A DNA stretch of 50,655 nt, taken from IMG/VR virus record IMGVR_UViG_3300037459_000262, positions 1 to 50,655 of that record. The stretch is one strand, 5' to 3'. This document shows, in pieces, positions 17,368-25,687 of this stretch. The stretch's first letter is position 1. The number at the start of each line of letters is the position of its first letter. Made by a program: the position numbers and the translations under genes. Origin of the DNA: a virus. The notes under the pieces were generated by a model. It saw nothing but the letters and a program-made list of their open reading frames with translations. It was not told where the DNA came from and ran no database searches.

Positions 17368-17898
17368 CTATGGTGATCCTTCCCTTTGAATATCGACTGC
17401 AATAATGTCAGTCTCACCCGAAGCTACTGGTTGTAATGCTCGTGCAATAACAAACAGGCCAGCAGTTCCAACTCCTTGAACTAATGTACCACTAACAGAA
17501 CCTTCACTAGGAGCTAACGCATCTCCAACTGAAATATTAGCTCCACCTCCAGTAGTGTTAAATCCAGTTACTCTAGCTAAACATCTTCCCTGAGTAACAA
17601 CTACAACACCTTGTCCTGCACTAGCAGTTGCTCGTGTTGAATCATCAGTTGCAGTTGAGCCATCACCATAAATTCCATCAGTGTCGCCACCAACTGCAAT
17701 ACCATATGCTGATTCAGTGCCGCCTCCAGTTGTCTCTTCAACTCGTGGTAAGAGTTCACTAGAAATAGTAGGAGTTACAAGATCTTTTAGTTTAAGAAGA
17801 GAACCCATCGTAATTGCATCATCGGCAATTACGTTAATTACAGAACTTGCATTGTGATCAATTGGTCCCCTTGCTAGTCCTGGAAATTGATTAGTCAA
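17368..17898 (-). CDS. Capsid decoration protein (DUF2190-like), 176 aa
   Basis: TTG start, late promoter CC pair 29 nt upstream. The protein is beta-rich and Gly-rich: ITMGSLLKLKDLVTPTISSE, SAYGIAVGGDTDGI, GQGVVVVTQGRCLARVTG, ISVGDALAPSEG, and ends IIAVDIQREGSP. This order (early G.LL.L, GIA.G, V...G.C.A.V, GD.L) is that of small decoration or stabilisation proteins encoded next to major capsid genes. It leads the capsid transcript. Confidence 0.7.
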   Translation of the reverse strand: MTNQFPGLARGPIDHNASSVINVIADDAITMGSLLKLKDLVTPTISSELLPRVEETTGGGTESAYGIAVGGDTDGIYGDGSTATDDSTRATASAGQGVVVVTQGRCLARVTGFNTTGGGANISVGDALAPSEGSVSGTLVQGVGTAGLFVIARALQPVASGETDIIAVDIQREGSP

Positions 17899-17921
17899 TG
17901 TAAAGTAATAACTATTCTGTT

Positions 17922-17931
17922 TAAAGGTATT
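17922..17931 (-). promoter_or_regulatory. Late promoter box for the capsid operon
   Basis: Minus-strand AATACCTTTAA, CC pair 29 nt from the TTG at 17898. Confidence 0.8.
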
Positions 17932-17970
17932 AAGACATACAAATATTATTTTACAAAAAAATATTTTATT

Positions 17971-18019
17971 TTTTGCAAAATACTTTAATGTAAATGTTGT
18001 AAATTATTTGTTACAAAAA
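17971..18019. repeat. AT-rich repeat, copy 1 (downstream of scaffold gene)
   Basis: About 48 bp (GCAAAATACTTTAATGTAAA and on) are repeated with few changes at 19356-19407, so the two copies flank the scaffold-like gene. The rest of 17932-18130 is AT-rich without an open frame. Confidence 0.6.
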
Positions 18020-18130
18020 ATATTATTACAATAAAAAATTATACATATAACTTTTCAAATAAATTACACAATAATTACAAAACAAAGTATAAAATAAAAT
18101 TATAATTTTTTAAAAATATCTAATTAATTA

Positions 18131-19282
18131 TTAATTATACATTGGATTCTTTTGACTGTTTAACATTTTATCCATGTTTTCAATTTCTGATCTTGCGATT
18201 GCAACCTTGTTTCTCTGATAGTTTGGAAGTGGTTGCACTCCAACAAATGTTTGACTTTGTTGATGAGCTTCTGCAAATCCTTGTAGTGGGGTACTAGGTT
18301 CTGTTGTTTCTCTAAACTTTGCAGTTGCGTTTTGTCGCAATGTATCCAAGTCAAGTTTCATAGAACCATTATTAGTTACTGCTTCTCTTATGTCTACTGA
18401 AAGTTTTTTAATTGCATTTTTTTGATTTACAAATGCCTCTCTTTGTTTTAGAATTGCATCTCTTTGTTGGGAAATAACTCTATTTAGTGGTATTACAACT
18501 TTGTTGTGATATTTTCTCATTTCTTGCTGGACTGTATACTGCATTTGTCTCATCATTTGGTTAGTATCCATTGGTGGTGGTGCTGGCATTCCTGCACCCA
18601 TTTCTCTTGCAATATCAGGCATCAAACCAGCTCCTGCACCCATGTCACCACCCATATTGCCATTGCCGCCCATGTTACCGCCCATATTGCCATTGCCGCC
18701 CATGTTACCGCCCATATTCTGTATAGGTGGCAATCCAGGCACAATCATTCCATTAGTCTCACTCCACTGGTTTACAGTACCATCCATGTCCTGCATTGGT
18801 TTCTCACCATTAGTGGTGTCAACTCCTTGAGCTGGATATGGAGCAACATTATCAGTTGATTGCTCAGAACCGTCTTCTCTTGGTCCGTTATTGTGATTAT
18901 CTAAAACTTCTTCATGTAATTTGTGATCATCTTTATCATCATCTTGCTCATGTAATTTTTTGAAAACATCATCGCCTTCATGTTCTTCATGTAATTTTTT
19001 TTCATTGTTATCATCTTCTTCTTCTTTTAATTTTGGTGCACTAATTCCATCATCTACATCAGGTCCAAGACCAGGATCAGCTTGGTTTTCATCTTCAAGT
19101 TCTTTGATGGCTGACTCCATAAATGAATAAGCATGATTTCTTTGTTGAGGATCAGCGGAGCTTGATAATGCAAGTGCAGTCTCTACTAATTTTTTAACAG
19201 CAGGACCAGCTCCCAATTTAGTTAGAATAGGATCAGCTTGTCCCATAGTAGCACATTCTTGTAATTTTTTAATGAGTCGCAA
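18131..19282 (-). CDS. Scaffold-like protein with GGNMGGN repeats, 383 aa
   Basis: TTG start, late promoter CC pair 29 nt upstream. The order is: a helical N-terminus (~1-60), an acidic stretch with repeated KLHEE/HE motifs (~75-130), a Pro/Gly linker, then repeats of GGNMGGNGNMGGN near residues 195-220, and a coiled coil (~265-310, VVIPLNRVISQQRDAILKQR) before a polar C-terminus. Low complexity, acidity and a C-terminal coiled coil just upstream of the capsid operon suggest a capsid scaffolding protein. The role is inferred. Confidence 0.55.
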   Translation of the reverse strand: MRLIKKLQECATMGQADPILTKLGAGPAVKKLVETALALSSSADPQQRNHAYSFMESAIKELEDENQADPGLGPDVDDGISAPKLKEEEDDNNEKKLHEEHEGDDVFKKLHEQDDDKDDHKLHEEVLDNHNNGPREDGSEQSTDNVAPYPAQGVDTTNGEKPMQDMDGTVNQWSETNGMIVPGLPPIQNMGGNMGGNGNMGGNMGGNGNMGGDMGAGAGLMPDIAREMGAGMPAPPPMDTNQMMRQMQYTVQQEMRKYHNKVVIPLNRVISQQRDAILKQREAFVNQKNAIKKLSVDIREAVTNNGSMKLDLDTLRQNATAKFRETTEPSTPLQGFAEAHQQSQTFVGVQPLPNYQRNKVAIARSEIENMDKMLNSQKNPMYN

Positions 19283-19305
19283 TAATTTGTAATGTGTATT
19301 TAGTT

Positions 19306-19316
19306 TAAGGGTATTT
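19306..19316 (-). promoter_or_regulatory. Late promoter box for the scaffold-like gene
   Basis: Minus-strand AAATACCCTTA followed by AACT; CC pair 29 nt from the TTG. Confidence 0.8.
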
Positions 19317-19355
19317 TCAATTTAAGAAATGTTTAACAAAGAATTTTAATTTTAT

Positions 19356-19407
19356 TTTTTTGTAAAAATACTTTAATGTAGATATTACAAATTAATTATT
19401 ACAAAAA
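19356..19407. repeat. AT-rich repeat, copy 2 (upstream of scaffold gene)
   Basis: Matches 17971-18019 over about 48 positions (GTAAAAATACTTTAATGTAG and on). The rest of 19317-19515 is AT-rich intergenic sequence with no other feature seen. Confidence 0.6.
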
Positions 19408-19515
19408 TGTTTTTGTAAATTATTTAAGATAGATTTTCTAAAATGCCCAGATGCGTTGGTATTCACGATTTTTTTCGATACTCCATCCCATTTACTAATT
19501 TAATAATTATTAGAC

Positions 19516-21450
19516 CTAAAGTTTTTGGATCAAAGTAAATTTAATTCCTGGTTCCGCAGATGGTATAAAGTGTCCATCCCAATACATCCCTCTAGGATCA
19601 GTTATAACAAATGTCATTCCAATCCCATCAATCTCACCTAACACCACACCCTTTGGAACCAAACACAATTCACAATTATCAGATGTACAGTTATGATCAC
19701 ATGGCTCTATGCTTTCACTTCTGGGCATTCCTCCATTAATTGATACTGCGGTAATTATTTCATCATCAATTGCATTGTTAATTGCGTTATCTTTGACTAT
19801 AACTAACATCTGTATCTCTTTTCTATACTTGTCAAACTCTGCATCTAAAATAGTTGCATCTACTTCAAATTCTGGTTGATGATTAATGTCCATATTTTTT
19901 CCAATTGCAGTCCTTGTCATAGAGTTTAGTTCCTCAGCAGATAGTTTTCGTCTGTATGGTTCACCTTCACTGGTATGATCTGTGATTGTCTCCCCTGCTG
20001 CTCGTATCAGATACAGCACTCCTCCAGAATCATATGCTAACTCTCGTGCCTTTGAAATGTAATCGGTAGTCAACCAATCAAATTGTGAGCGAAGATTTGC
20101 AATGCTTTCTTGCAAAGACTTTCTTGGCAACTCCAAATGAATTGGTGGTATCTGTATTGGAGGGATTTGTATTGGCGGTATTTGTTGACATGCACAAGTA
20201 TTTTCTTTTAGTGGGTTTTTCTTTGTAGTTTTTTTTAAAAGTTTGCCGTCTTTTTTTACTTTGTGTAGTGTTCCACCCTTTGCAGCACTACTAATGTGTG
20301 ATTCAATTTTGTGAATCTCTGATTCCTCTTTTCTTGAAAGTGAATCTGCCGTACCAGTATAATTTTTTTCTACATTCCATTTGCATCTACAATTAGGATG
20401 TCTAGTTGTATATCCTAAATTCTCACTTGGTAGTACAGGTCGCATATGTACCTCAACTAGATTGAAAACTTTGCCATCTGCATTTCTGCATTCAACACAA
20501 GTCTTATCATCAAGCTTTGCAGTGTATTTGGCAAAAATCTCTAGTGATTCATCTGGCTTTAAACTATCTAGAATTTTATCAATTCCTACTGCACCGCCAA
20601 GTAGTAATGCCCACTTTAACAACAAATCACGAAAATTTTTTTTCTTTTTCTTCTTATCTTCTTTTTTTGCCTCAGCTAAAGGATTGATACCACTTGGAGG
20701 AATTATAATATCTGGAATTTTTAATGGATACATTTGAGAGTCTTCAATGTTGTATCGCCATTCAGGAATTGCTTTAGCTACATTGAATCCATGTTCGTTG
20801 TGCATTGATGGTTCTGAATTTAACTGAGATGCAGTTGCACTCCAGTTTGTGTTGTCACCTGGATATGGTGGGTTTAGTACATCATAAACATTTGATAGTG
20901 AACCAACACTGTTAGGATCTGGGCTAAAAAATGATTGGTATGGTTGAGTTGATGAACCAATTCCATATGGTGATCGATTTGGTGTTGGGTATGGTTGTAC
21001 GTCTTTGGGTAGTCCTTGGAAATATGTAGTTGGTTCTCCACTGTCTGGAGTTATTACATTGTTAACTATACCAGCTGCATCAACTCCAGTTACTCCTCCA
21101 GGCCAAGGTTGTGCATATGGCGGTTCACGTTCTGAGAAATATGCAATAACTGCTCTGTGAGCTTCTTCTTCTGGTATTCCTCGAGCTAATAGTTCATGCT
21201 CCATCTGGATTGCTTTTTGTGCAACCTCGCCAGTGGTAGTCTCTACCATAAATCCTGGCTTGTAGTTTACCTCTAGCTTGTTGTATTTTGGATCAACTTC
21301 AGTATCAATTGGTTGAGGATGCCCATACGCATGTAAATCGCATGTGTCTTTAGCTTTAATCTGACCCTTTACTAGCTCACATAGTCCTCCTGCAACAAAG
21401 TGTTTGCAGTTTCCGCATAGTGCGGATCTAGTATCTTGGTTCTTTGACAT
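19516..21450 (-). CDS. MuF-like head morphogenesis protein fused to protease-like domain, 644 aa
   Basis: ATG start; overlaps the 21428 gene by 23 bp. The N-terminal Cys cluster (ALCGNCKHFVAGGLCELVKG, then TCDLH) could bind metal. Residues ~315-375 hold the gpF/SPP1-gp7 signature DDKTCVECRNADGKVF and later HPNCRCKW. Residues ~440-640 look like a phage prohead protease of the XkdF type: NHQPEFEVDATILDAEFDKY, VSINGGMPRS, and GEIDGIGMTFVITDPRG. A second Cys/His cluster (CDHNCTSDNCELC) interrupts this part. The catalytic residues could not be assigned with certainty. MuF-like proteins act with the portal at the capsid vertex; fusion to a protease would couple assembly and maturation. Confidence 0.7.
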   Translation of the reverse strand: MSKNQDTRSALCGNCKHFVAGGLCELVKGQIKAKDTCDLHAYGHPQPIDTEVDPKYNKLEVNYKPGFMVETTTGEVAQKAIQMEHELLARGIPEEEAHRAVIAYFSEREPPYAQPWPGGVTGVDAAGIVNNVITPDSGEPTTYFQGLPKDVQPYPTPNRSPYGIGSSTQPYQSFFSPDPNSVGSLSNVYDVLNPPYPGDNTNWSATASQLNSEPSMHNEHGFNVAKAIPEWRYNIEDSQMYPLKIPDIIIPPSGINPLAEAKKEDKKKKKKNFRDLLLKWALLLGGAVGIDKILDSLKPDESLEIFAKYTAKLDDKTCVECRNADGKVFNLVEVHMRPVLPSENLGYTTRHPNCRCKWNVEKNYTGTADSLSRKEESEIHKIESHISSAAKGGTLHKVKKDGKLLKKTTKKNPLKENTCACQQIPPIQIPPIQIPPIHLELPRKSLQESIANLRSQFDWLTTDYISKARELAYDSGGVLYLIRAAGETITDHTSEGEPYRRKLSAEELNSMTRTAIGKNMDINHQPEFEVDATILDAEFDKYRKEIQMLVIVKDNAINNAIDDEIITAVSINGGMPRSESIEPCDHNCTSDNCELCLVPKGVVLGEIDGIGMTFVITDPRGMYWDGHFIPSAEPGIKFTLIQKL

Positions 21451-21829
21451 TTCGCCTCAACTGAGTGTCAAGAATTTTTTTCCACAAATCAGTAGTCATG
21501 TTATTTGTGTTAGAATTGCTGTCAATTTTTCCCACTTGTCCACCAATTCCTTTTGTAGTTTTGTGGATGTCAGGTTCTACTGGTCTATTTGTAATTGGAG
21601 GATTAGAAAGTGGAACCTGTCTGTTTGCATTTACTCTTTTATCGTTTTTGTTTTTTACTAGAAATTCATGATCCCCTACATGTTCTTTGATTTTAGCTTC
21701 TGCAATTTCTGCCTTGATGTTTTTAGTATCTGTTTCTTTGCCAAGTTTTGCGTTACAGACTGCCCAAAGATTATCAACTCCTTTTTGTCCTTTGACTTTG
21801 GCTACACAATCATCTAATTTTTGTGGCAC
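21428..21829 (-). CDS. Small head-associated protein, 133 aa
   Basis: GTG start, late promoter CC pair 28 nt upstream. The N-terminus LDDCVAKVKGQKGVDNLWAV, then CNAKLG, is a short motif often found at the start of phage head proteins and peptidase fusions. The middle is charged and helical, and the end (TTDLWKKILDTQLRRNVKEP) overlaps the MuF-like gene. It is probably a partner of that protein. No function assigned. Confidence 0.6.
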   Translation of the reverse strand: MPQKLDDCVAKVKGQKGVDNLWAVCNAKLGKETDTKNIKAEIAEAKIKEHVGDHEFLVKNKNDKRVNANRQVPLSNPPITNRPVEPDIHKTTKGIGGQVGKIDSNSNTNNMTTDLWKKILDTQLRRNVKEPRY

Positions 21830-21851
21830 AAAGATTAGTTTGTTTTTAGGT

Positions 21852-21862
21852 TAAAGGTATTT
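21852..21862 (-). promoter_or_regulatory. Late promoter box for the 21428..21829 / MuF operon
   Basis: Minus-strand AAATACCTTTA followed by ACC; CC pair 28 nt from the GTG. It lies just downstream of the 43-residue gene. Confidence 0.8.
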
Positions 21863-21868
21863 TTCTGC

Positions 21869-22000
21869 TTATCTGTTTTCCTCTAATGTTCTAGTAGAGA
21901 TGTAATTTATTGGGATTTGTGGTTGTTGTGGTACAATATTATCATTATTATTTATTGTAATATCAATAAAGTTTTCATAAAGATTAATTTTAATATTCAA
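21869..22000 (-). CDS. Small hypothetical protein, 43 aa
   Basis: The TTG start overlaps the TGA stop of the upstream gene (TTGA). The protein reads MNIKINLYENFIDITINNND and continues with VPQQPQIPINYIST. It is the third gene of the portal transcript. Coding is supported by the tight overlap and by the absence of any other use of this space; no family recognised. Confidence 0.5.
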   Translation of the reverse strand: MNIKINLYENFIDITINNNDNIVPQQPQIPINYISTRTLEENR

Positions 22001-22236
22001 TCCCACATGTGCTCCATCTGATTTTTATATCTGGAATACTTTTGATGCCATCTTGGTTCATATTCAAAATGCGGATACGGCATCCAGTCTTTGTCAGGTG
22101 TTTTAACTACACACCAGTTAGAGTTAGTTAGTGTTGCATTTGTAGCTGTACTTGAAAAAGAAAAGATACCATCACTAGTTGATGCTGTGGTATTATTCCA
22201 CCAATTAAAATTGTCATTTGTAAAATCACTACTCAT
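21997..22236 (-). CDS. Small Trp/Tyr-rich protein, 79 aa
   Basis: The frame is open from 22320, but the ATG at 22236 (MSSDFTNDNFNWWNNTTAST) overlaps the portal stop by 8 nt and is the likely start. The C-terminal part is aromatic and basic (PYPHFEYEPRWHQKYSRYKN). It follows the portal gene directly, so a minor head or connector role is possible. No family recognised. Confidence 0.6.
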   Translation of the reverse strand: MSSDFTNDNFNWWNNTTASTSDGIFSFSSTATNATLTNSNWCVVKTPDKDWMPYPHFEYEPRWHQKYSRYKNQMEHMWD

Positions 22237-23923
22237 AGTCTCGTCCCCATCCCCAATCTTGTGATTGATTTGATTGTCTGAAATTTGTTGGAACAAATGG
22301 ATTGCCACTTCCTCTAACATCTCGCATCATAGAGTCATAAATTGGATTGTCCATCGGTGGACTGCCCATAACTTGATTATTAAAAACAGGACCGCCTCCA
22401 ATATCAGCAGTTGGTAGATATGTTCCATCTGCTGTTTTATTTGGCGGTGTAACTATTCCTCCTTGCTCTATTCCTCCTTGGTTTAGTGTTGCATTGCCAA
22501 ATGCTAACTGTCCATGCGGATCATTATACACATTATCAATTGTGACTAGGTAATCCTCGTCAATTGGAAGTCCTGCCTGCTCAAATAATTTGAGAATTTG
22601 TTTAGGATCTTTTGGCATTGGTGATTGCAGGTATAAATCAATTAGCTTTATCATGTCAGCTACTGCTACATCTTTTTTCTCTACTTGTCCAAAGTTCATA
22701 TCAAATCGTGCTAAATGCCAAGGAACTGGAATCATTCCACCATAGTAATTAACATCAAAGAATGGATGTGTATCATACCAAGGCTTGAATAGTAATTCAT
22801 TTAGCTGCTCCCTTACTGAAATTGGAAATGCCGTTAATCCCAACTCATCTAAAAGAGCTGCACGTTCAGCGTTTGCAAATGTATGAGTTGATACTCCAGC
22901 TTGTTTTCCTCTAAAGTCATTTAGTGCTTTGAATAATGGTCCTTGAGTAATATCTGCGAACTGACTTGGATTAAAATTCCTAGCCTGTGATCCTAATTCT
23001 TTTATCTCAACGTTTGTTCCAGAAATAATGTCTTGTCCAATTTGTGCAGACTCTATGTTTGCTTGTAGTGCTGCTCTTTGATCAGCTGATGCACCATCTG
23101 CAATCCAAACATTTCTACTTATGTAACGCTGTTCTGCCATTTGCATTTGAAATTGTGTGGAATACTTTCTGTCAAGCATTGATGGTAATGTAACATCAAC
23201 TGAATCCTCACCATTTAGTGGCATTGTAAATTCACGAGTTGATGTTACTGACACACCAAAGCCTGTACCAAATGGTGATGCGTTAACTGGATTCCATTTG
23301 AAATGCATTACCTCGCCAACATTATGGTACCCTTGATATTCTGGACCTCGGAATTCTAATTTGTATGGCACACGTTGCCTATCAACCCATATTCTTTGAA
23401 ACGATGATATTGGAATATGCATAAGATCTGAGAAATGCTCAACGTTACGAATTCCCATTCTAGGTTTCCAAATAGAATTTCCATACCATAACATTTCCTT
23501 TACTAGTTCTGTATCAAATGTATCAAAGCGAAGGTTTGCAGTAAAATCCTCCATGTACTCTATGAAACTTTCTGAATCTCCTTTGATGTAGTGTTGACCA
23601 CCTGTAACTTTGGATGCTAAATCATTAATTGCAAGCTGTACATCCTCATCTTGTTGTAATGCAACAGCTTGAACATCAAATCTCACGCTAGGTACAAAAA
23701 AAGTTTTTGACGTATAACCTTCACGAGAATATGCACCTACTGTAGAAATTTCAGGTCCCCAAACTGGCTGAGAAAGACCTGGCACCATTTCAGATAACAG
23801 TGTACTATTCATTGTATCTTTGACTAGATTCAGATTCAGCGACCTTGTGGGATGTCTGGCTACATATTCCTCACTGGTAAGAATCTTTGCTAAACCGTTT
23901 CGTAGTCTGGTACCAAATCCCAT
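22229..23923 (-). CDS. Portal protein, 564 aa
   Basis: ATG start, late promoter CC pair 28 nt upstream. Features of phage portals: an N-terminal arm, QALQQDEDVQLAINDLASKV-like helix early on, then YGNSIWKPRMGIRNVEHFSD, followed by PISSFQRIWVDRQRVPYKLE and VMHFKWNPVNASPFGTG. A long helical stem region follows, and a Gly/Asn/Pro-rich tail ends in WGWGRDYE. The portal forms the ring at the capsid vertex through which DNA is packaged by the terminase encoded at 25688. Confidence 0.85.
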   Translation of the reverse strand: MGFGTRLRNGLAKILTSEEYVARHPTRSLNLNLVKDTMNSTLLSEMVPGLSQPVWGPEISTVGAYSREGYTSKTFFVPSVRFDVQAVALQQDEDVQLAINDLASKVTGGQHYIKGDSESFIEYMEDFTANLRFDTFDTELVKEMLWYGNSIWKPRMGIRNVEHFSDLMHIPISSFQRIWVDRQRVPYKLEFRGPEYQGYHNVGEVMHFKWNPVNASPFGTGFGVSVTSTREFTMPLNGEDSVDVTLPSMLDRKYSTQFQMQMAEQRYISRNVWIADGASADQRAALQANIESAQIGQDIISGTNVEIKELGSQARNFNPSQFADITQGPLFKALNDFRGKQAGVSTHTFANAERAALLDELGLTAFPISVREQLNELLFKPWYDTHPFFDVNYYGGMIPVPWHLARFDMNFGQVEKKDVAVADMIKLIDLYLQSPMPKDPKQILKLFEQAGLPIDEDYLVTIDNVYNDPHGQLAFGNATLNQGGIEQGGIVTPPNKTADGTYLPTADIGGGPVFNNQVMGSPPMDNPIYDSMMRDVRGSGNPFVPTNFRQSNQSQDWGWGRDYE

Positions 23924-23945
23924 AAAAAAAAGCTGTTTTATAGAA

Positions 23946-23956
23946 TAAGGGTATTT
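23946..23956 (-). promoter_or_regulatory. Late promoter box for the portal operon
   Basis: Minus-strand AAATACCCTTA followed by TTCT; CC pair 28 nt from the ATG. It starts at the end of the NHL gene. Confidence 0.8.
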
Positions 23957-24898
23957 TTACGGAGAACCAAAGTTTACCTCAAAAGTAAGAGCAGCAGCAA
24001 TATTAGAATATGCTTCAACTCGATTATTGAGTGTATTTGCTGCAAGAACATAGTTACTTGTATCTTGAAAGGAAGATACAGATTCAGGATAATAAAGATC
24101 CCCAGGTCCAGTTCCAGGCGATGTGTTTGTAGTGTTTGCAATTGTATCAGTAGCTACAGTTTTTAGAATATTATTTCTTGTATCTGCAAATGCGGTAGTG
24201 GCATTACCAGTGAGAATACCATGTCCACTTCCTGGGAAAAACAAATCAGTTCCAGTAGTTCCAGGTGCTCCAAATTGAGCAAGAAAAGTCGTAGCTGCTG
24301 TATCATATCTACTAATCACACCATTAAAAGAATCAGTAACCATAAAGAAATTATTTGTAGCCTCAAAAATTACACCATGAGGTCTGTTAAAAGCTAAAGG
24401 ATTAGGAGTGTCTAATTCTGCTGGAGCACTAGGAGTATCACCAACAGTATATCTTACAGCTCTGTGATTTAATTCATCAGCAATAACTAAAATAGAATTA
24501 TCAGTTGCAATTCCTGCTGGATGATAAAAGTCATTAATACCAGAACCACCTTCTCCAACTGAACCTGAATCAATAAATTCACCACTGGAAGCAGTTAATG
24601 TTCTAATTCTGTTATGAAATGTATCAGTTACAACTAGTCTAGAGTTTTCAAAGACAATTCCTGTAGGACGATACAATGAATTATCAGTTGAACCACCGTC
24701 CCCAATAGGACCACCTTCACCAGAAGTGCCATCAGAGTTACTTCCCCAACTACCATCTAGAACAAAATCAAAATTTGAAGCAGTGTAGTCCCATTTTGAA
24801 ATTCTGTGATTAAACTGCTCCACTACAAAGACACTTTTATTAGCAACATCAAAGGCAACATCAGTCGGTCTATACATTTTTCCAGGATCTAAAACCAT
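23957..24898 (-). CDS. NHL-repeat beta-propeller protein, 313 aa
   Basis: The frame is open from 24919, but the ATG at 24898 (MVLDPGKMYRPTDVAF) is preferred because the promoter CC pair is then 28 nt upstream, as in its neighbours. Five to six NHL blades are visible, each with a YRPTGIVF- or YHPAGIAT-like strand followed by LVVTDTFHNRIRTL- or VFVVEQFNHRISKW-like strands, so a six-bladed propeller is likely. NHL propellers bind protein, RNA or glycan partners. Between portal and terminase it could be a receptor-binding or capsid surface protein. No signal peptide or nuclease motif seen. Confidence 0.8.
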   Translation of the reverse strand: MVLDPGKMYRPTDVAFDVANKSVFVVEQFNHRISKWDYTASNFDFVLDGSWGSNSDGTSGEGGPIGDGGSTDNSLYRPTGIVFENSRLVVTDTFHNRIRTLTASSGEFIDSGSVGEGGSGINDFYHPAGIATDNSILVIADELNHRAVRYTVGDTPSAPAELDTPNPLAFNRPHGVIFEATNNFFMVTDSFNGVISRYDTAATTFLAQFGAPGTTGTDLFFPGSGHGILTGNATTAFADTRNNILKTVATDTIANTTNTSPGTGPGDLYYPESVSSFQDTSNYVLAANTLNNRVEAYSNIAAALTFEVNFGSP

Positions 24899-24920
24899 AC
24901 TAAAAAATTGTTTTCTCAAT

Positions 24921-24930
24921 TAAAGGTATT
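24921..24930 (-). promoter_or_regulatory. Late promoter box for the NHL gene
   Basis: Minus-strand AATACCTTTAA; CC pair 28 nt from the ATG at 24898. This spacing decides the start. Confidence 0.8.
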
Positions 24931-24940
24931 ATTAATATTA

Positions 24941-25189
24941 TTAACTAGTGGGCATTTCTGCTATGGAAAATGGAGTATCAGTATAATTTTGTTCCATAGT
25001 TCTTGCTTTACGGACTCCGTGATTTTTTGTATTTTTATAAAATTGAGGATGTAACTTTCTTGCACACCCGAAACACAACTGCCACTTGGTCCAATTGTCA
25101 CGCATTTGTGTCGAACGACTTCTGTGATAACATCCAGTTCCATTAGGGTATTTTGGTGTACGTGCTCTATGACCTAAGCATGTTGCCAA
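24941..25189 (-). CDS. Small Cys/basic protein, 82 aa
   Basis: TTG start at 25189 (MATCLGHRARTPKYPNGTGC). Cys4, Cys20 and a later CFGC pair could form a metal site; the sequence is strongly basic. It is the first gene of the minus-strand block and has no clear late box, though GTATTAAT lies upstream. A DNA- or RNA-binding protein is a possibility. No family recognised. Confidence 0.55.
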   Translation of the reverse strand: MATCLGHRARTPKYPNGTGCYHRSRSTQMRDNWTKWQLCFGCARKLHPQFYKNTKNHGVRKARTMEQNYTDTPFSIAEMPTS

Positions 25190-25316
25190 TTATTTTTTTC
25201 TCCATTGATTAATACCAATTTTTTTTTGGATTCATTGCATAAATATTTGTCCTTTAAGAAAACCTCAAGAAGATTAATCATAAAATTACTAGATGAAACT
25301 TTGACAAATTTTTATC

Positions 25317-25330
25317 TTCAATAATTATTG
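25317..25330. promoter_or_regulatory. Palindromic operator, copy 1
   Basis: TTCAATAATTATTG, a partial copy of the dyad GATTCAAT-N4-ATTGAATC. It lies in the divergent region between the minus-strand virion block and the terminase genes, about 26 bp upstream of the promoter box at 25356. Confidence 0.6.
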
Positions 25331-25355
25331 TATGTGTTAGTCATGTCATACCTAA

Positions 25356-25366
25356 AAATACCTTTA
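25356..25366 (+). promoter_or_regulatory. Late promoter box for the terminase operon
   Basis: AAATACCTTTA followed by ATCTG on the plus strand; CC pair 29 nt from the TTG at 25390. It is the only clear plus-strand copy of the late promoter, so packaging genes probably share timing with the virion block. Confidence 0.8.
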
Positions 25367-25389
25367 ATCTGAAAAAAAATCAATAGCTG

Positions 25390-25683
25390 TTGGAATCTAT
25401 ACAACCAGAAAAGCTTGAAACAGAAAAAATGTACGAAGGCATCATACAAGTTTTTGAGAGACTGCACAAGCGATTCATTAGATATGAAAAAGAAAATGAT
25501 GACAACTCACAACCAACACTTGACTACATTACAAAACTTGGTGGCTCTATTGGATATATTGCACAAGTTCACTCTGGACTTGCAAAGGCATACCAACACG
25601 AAAAGAGACTAGCAGACATTGAAAAGAAGCTAGAAAAGATTCCACCAGAGTTACTAAAAGATTTTCTAAAGCCAGGAAGATAG
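25390..25683 (+). CDS. Probable small terminase subunit, 97 aa
   Basis: TTG start set by the promoter 29 nt upstream. The protein is all-helical (MYEGIIQVFERLHKRFIRYE, AKAYQHEKRLADIEKKLEKI) with a Pro-rich end (PPELLKDFLKPGR). It sits 4 bp before the large terminase gene. Small helical proteins in this place are usually small terminase subunits or packaging accessories. No classical helix-turn-helix is obvious, so the call rests on context. Confidence 0.5.
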   Translation: MESIQPEKLETEKMYEGIIQVFERLHKRFIRYEKENDDNSQPTLDYITKLGGSIGYIAQVHSGLAKAYQHEKRLADIEKKLEKIPPELLKDFLKPGR

Positions 25684-25687
25684 ATGC

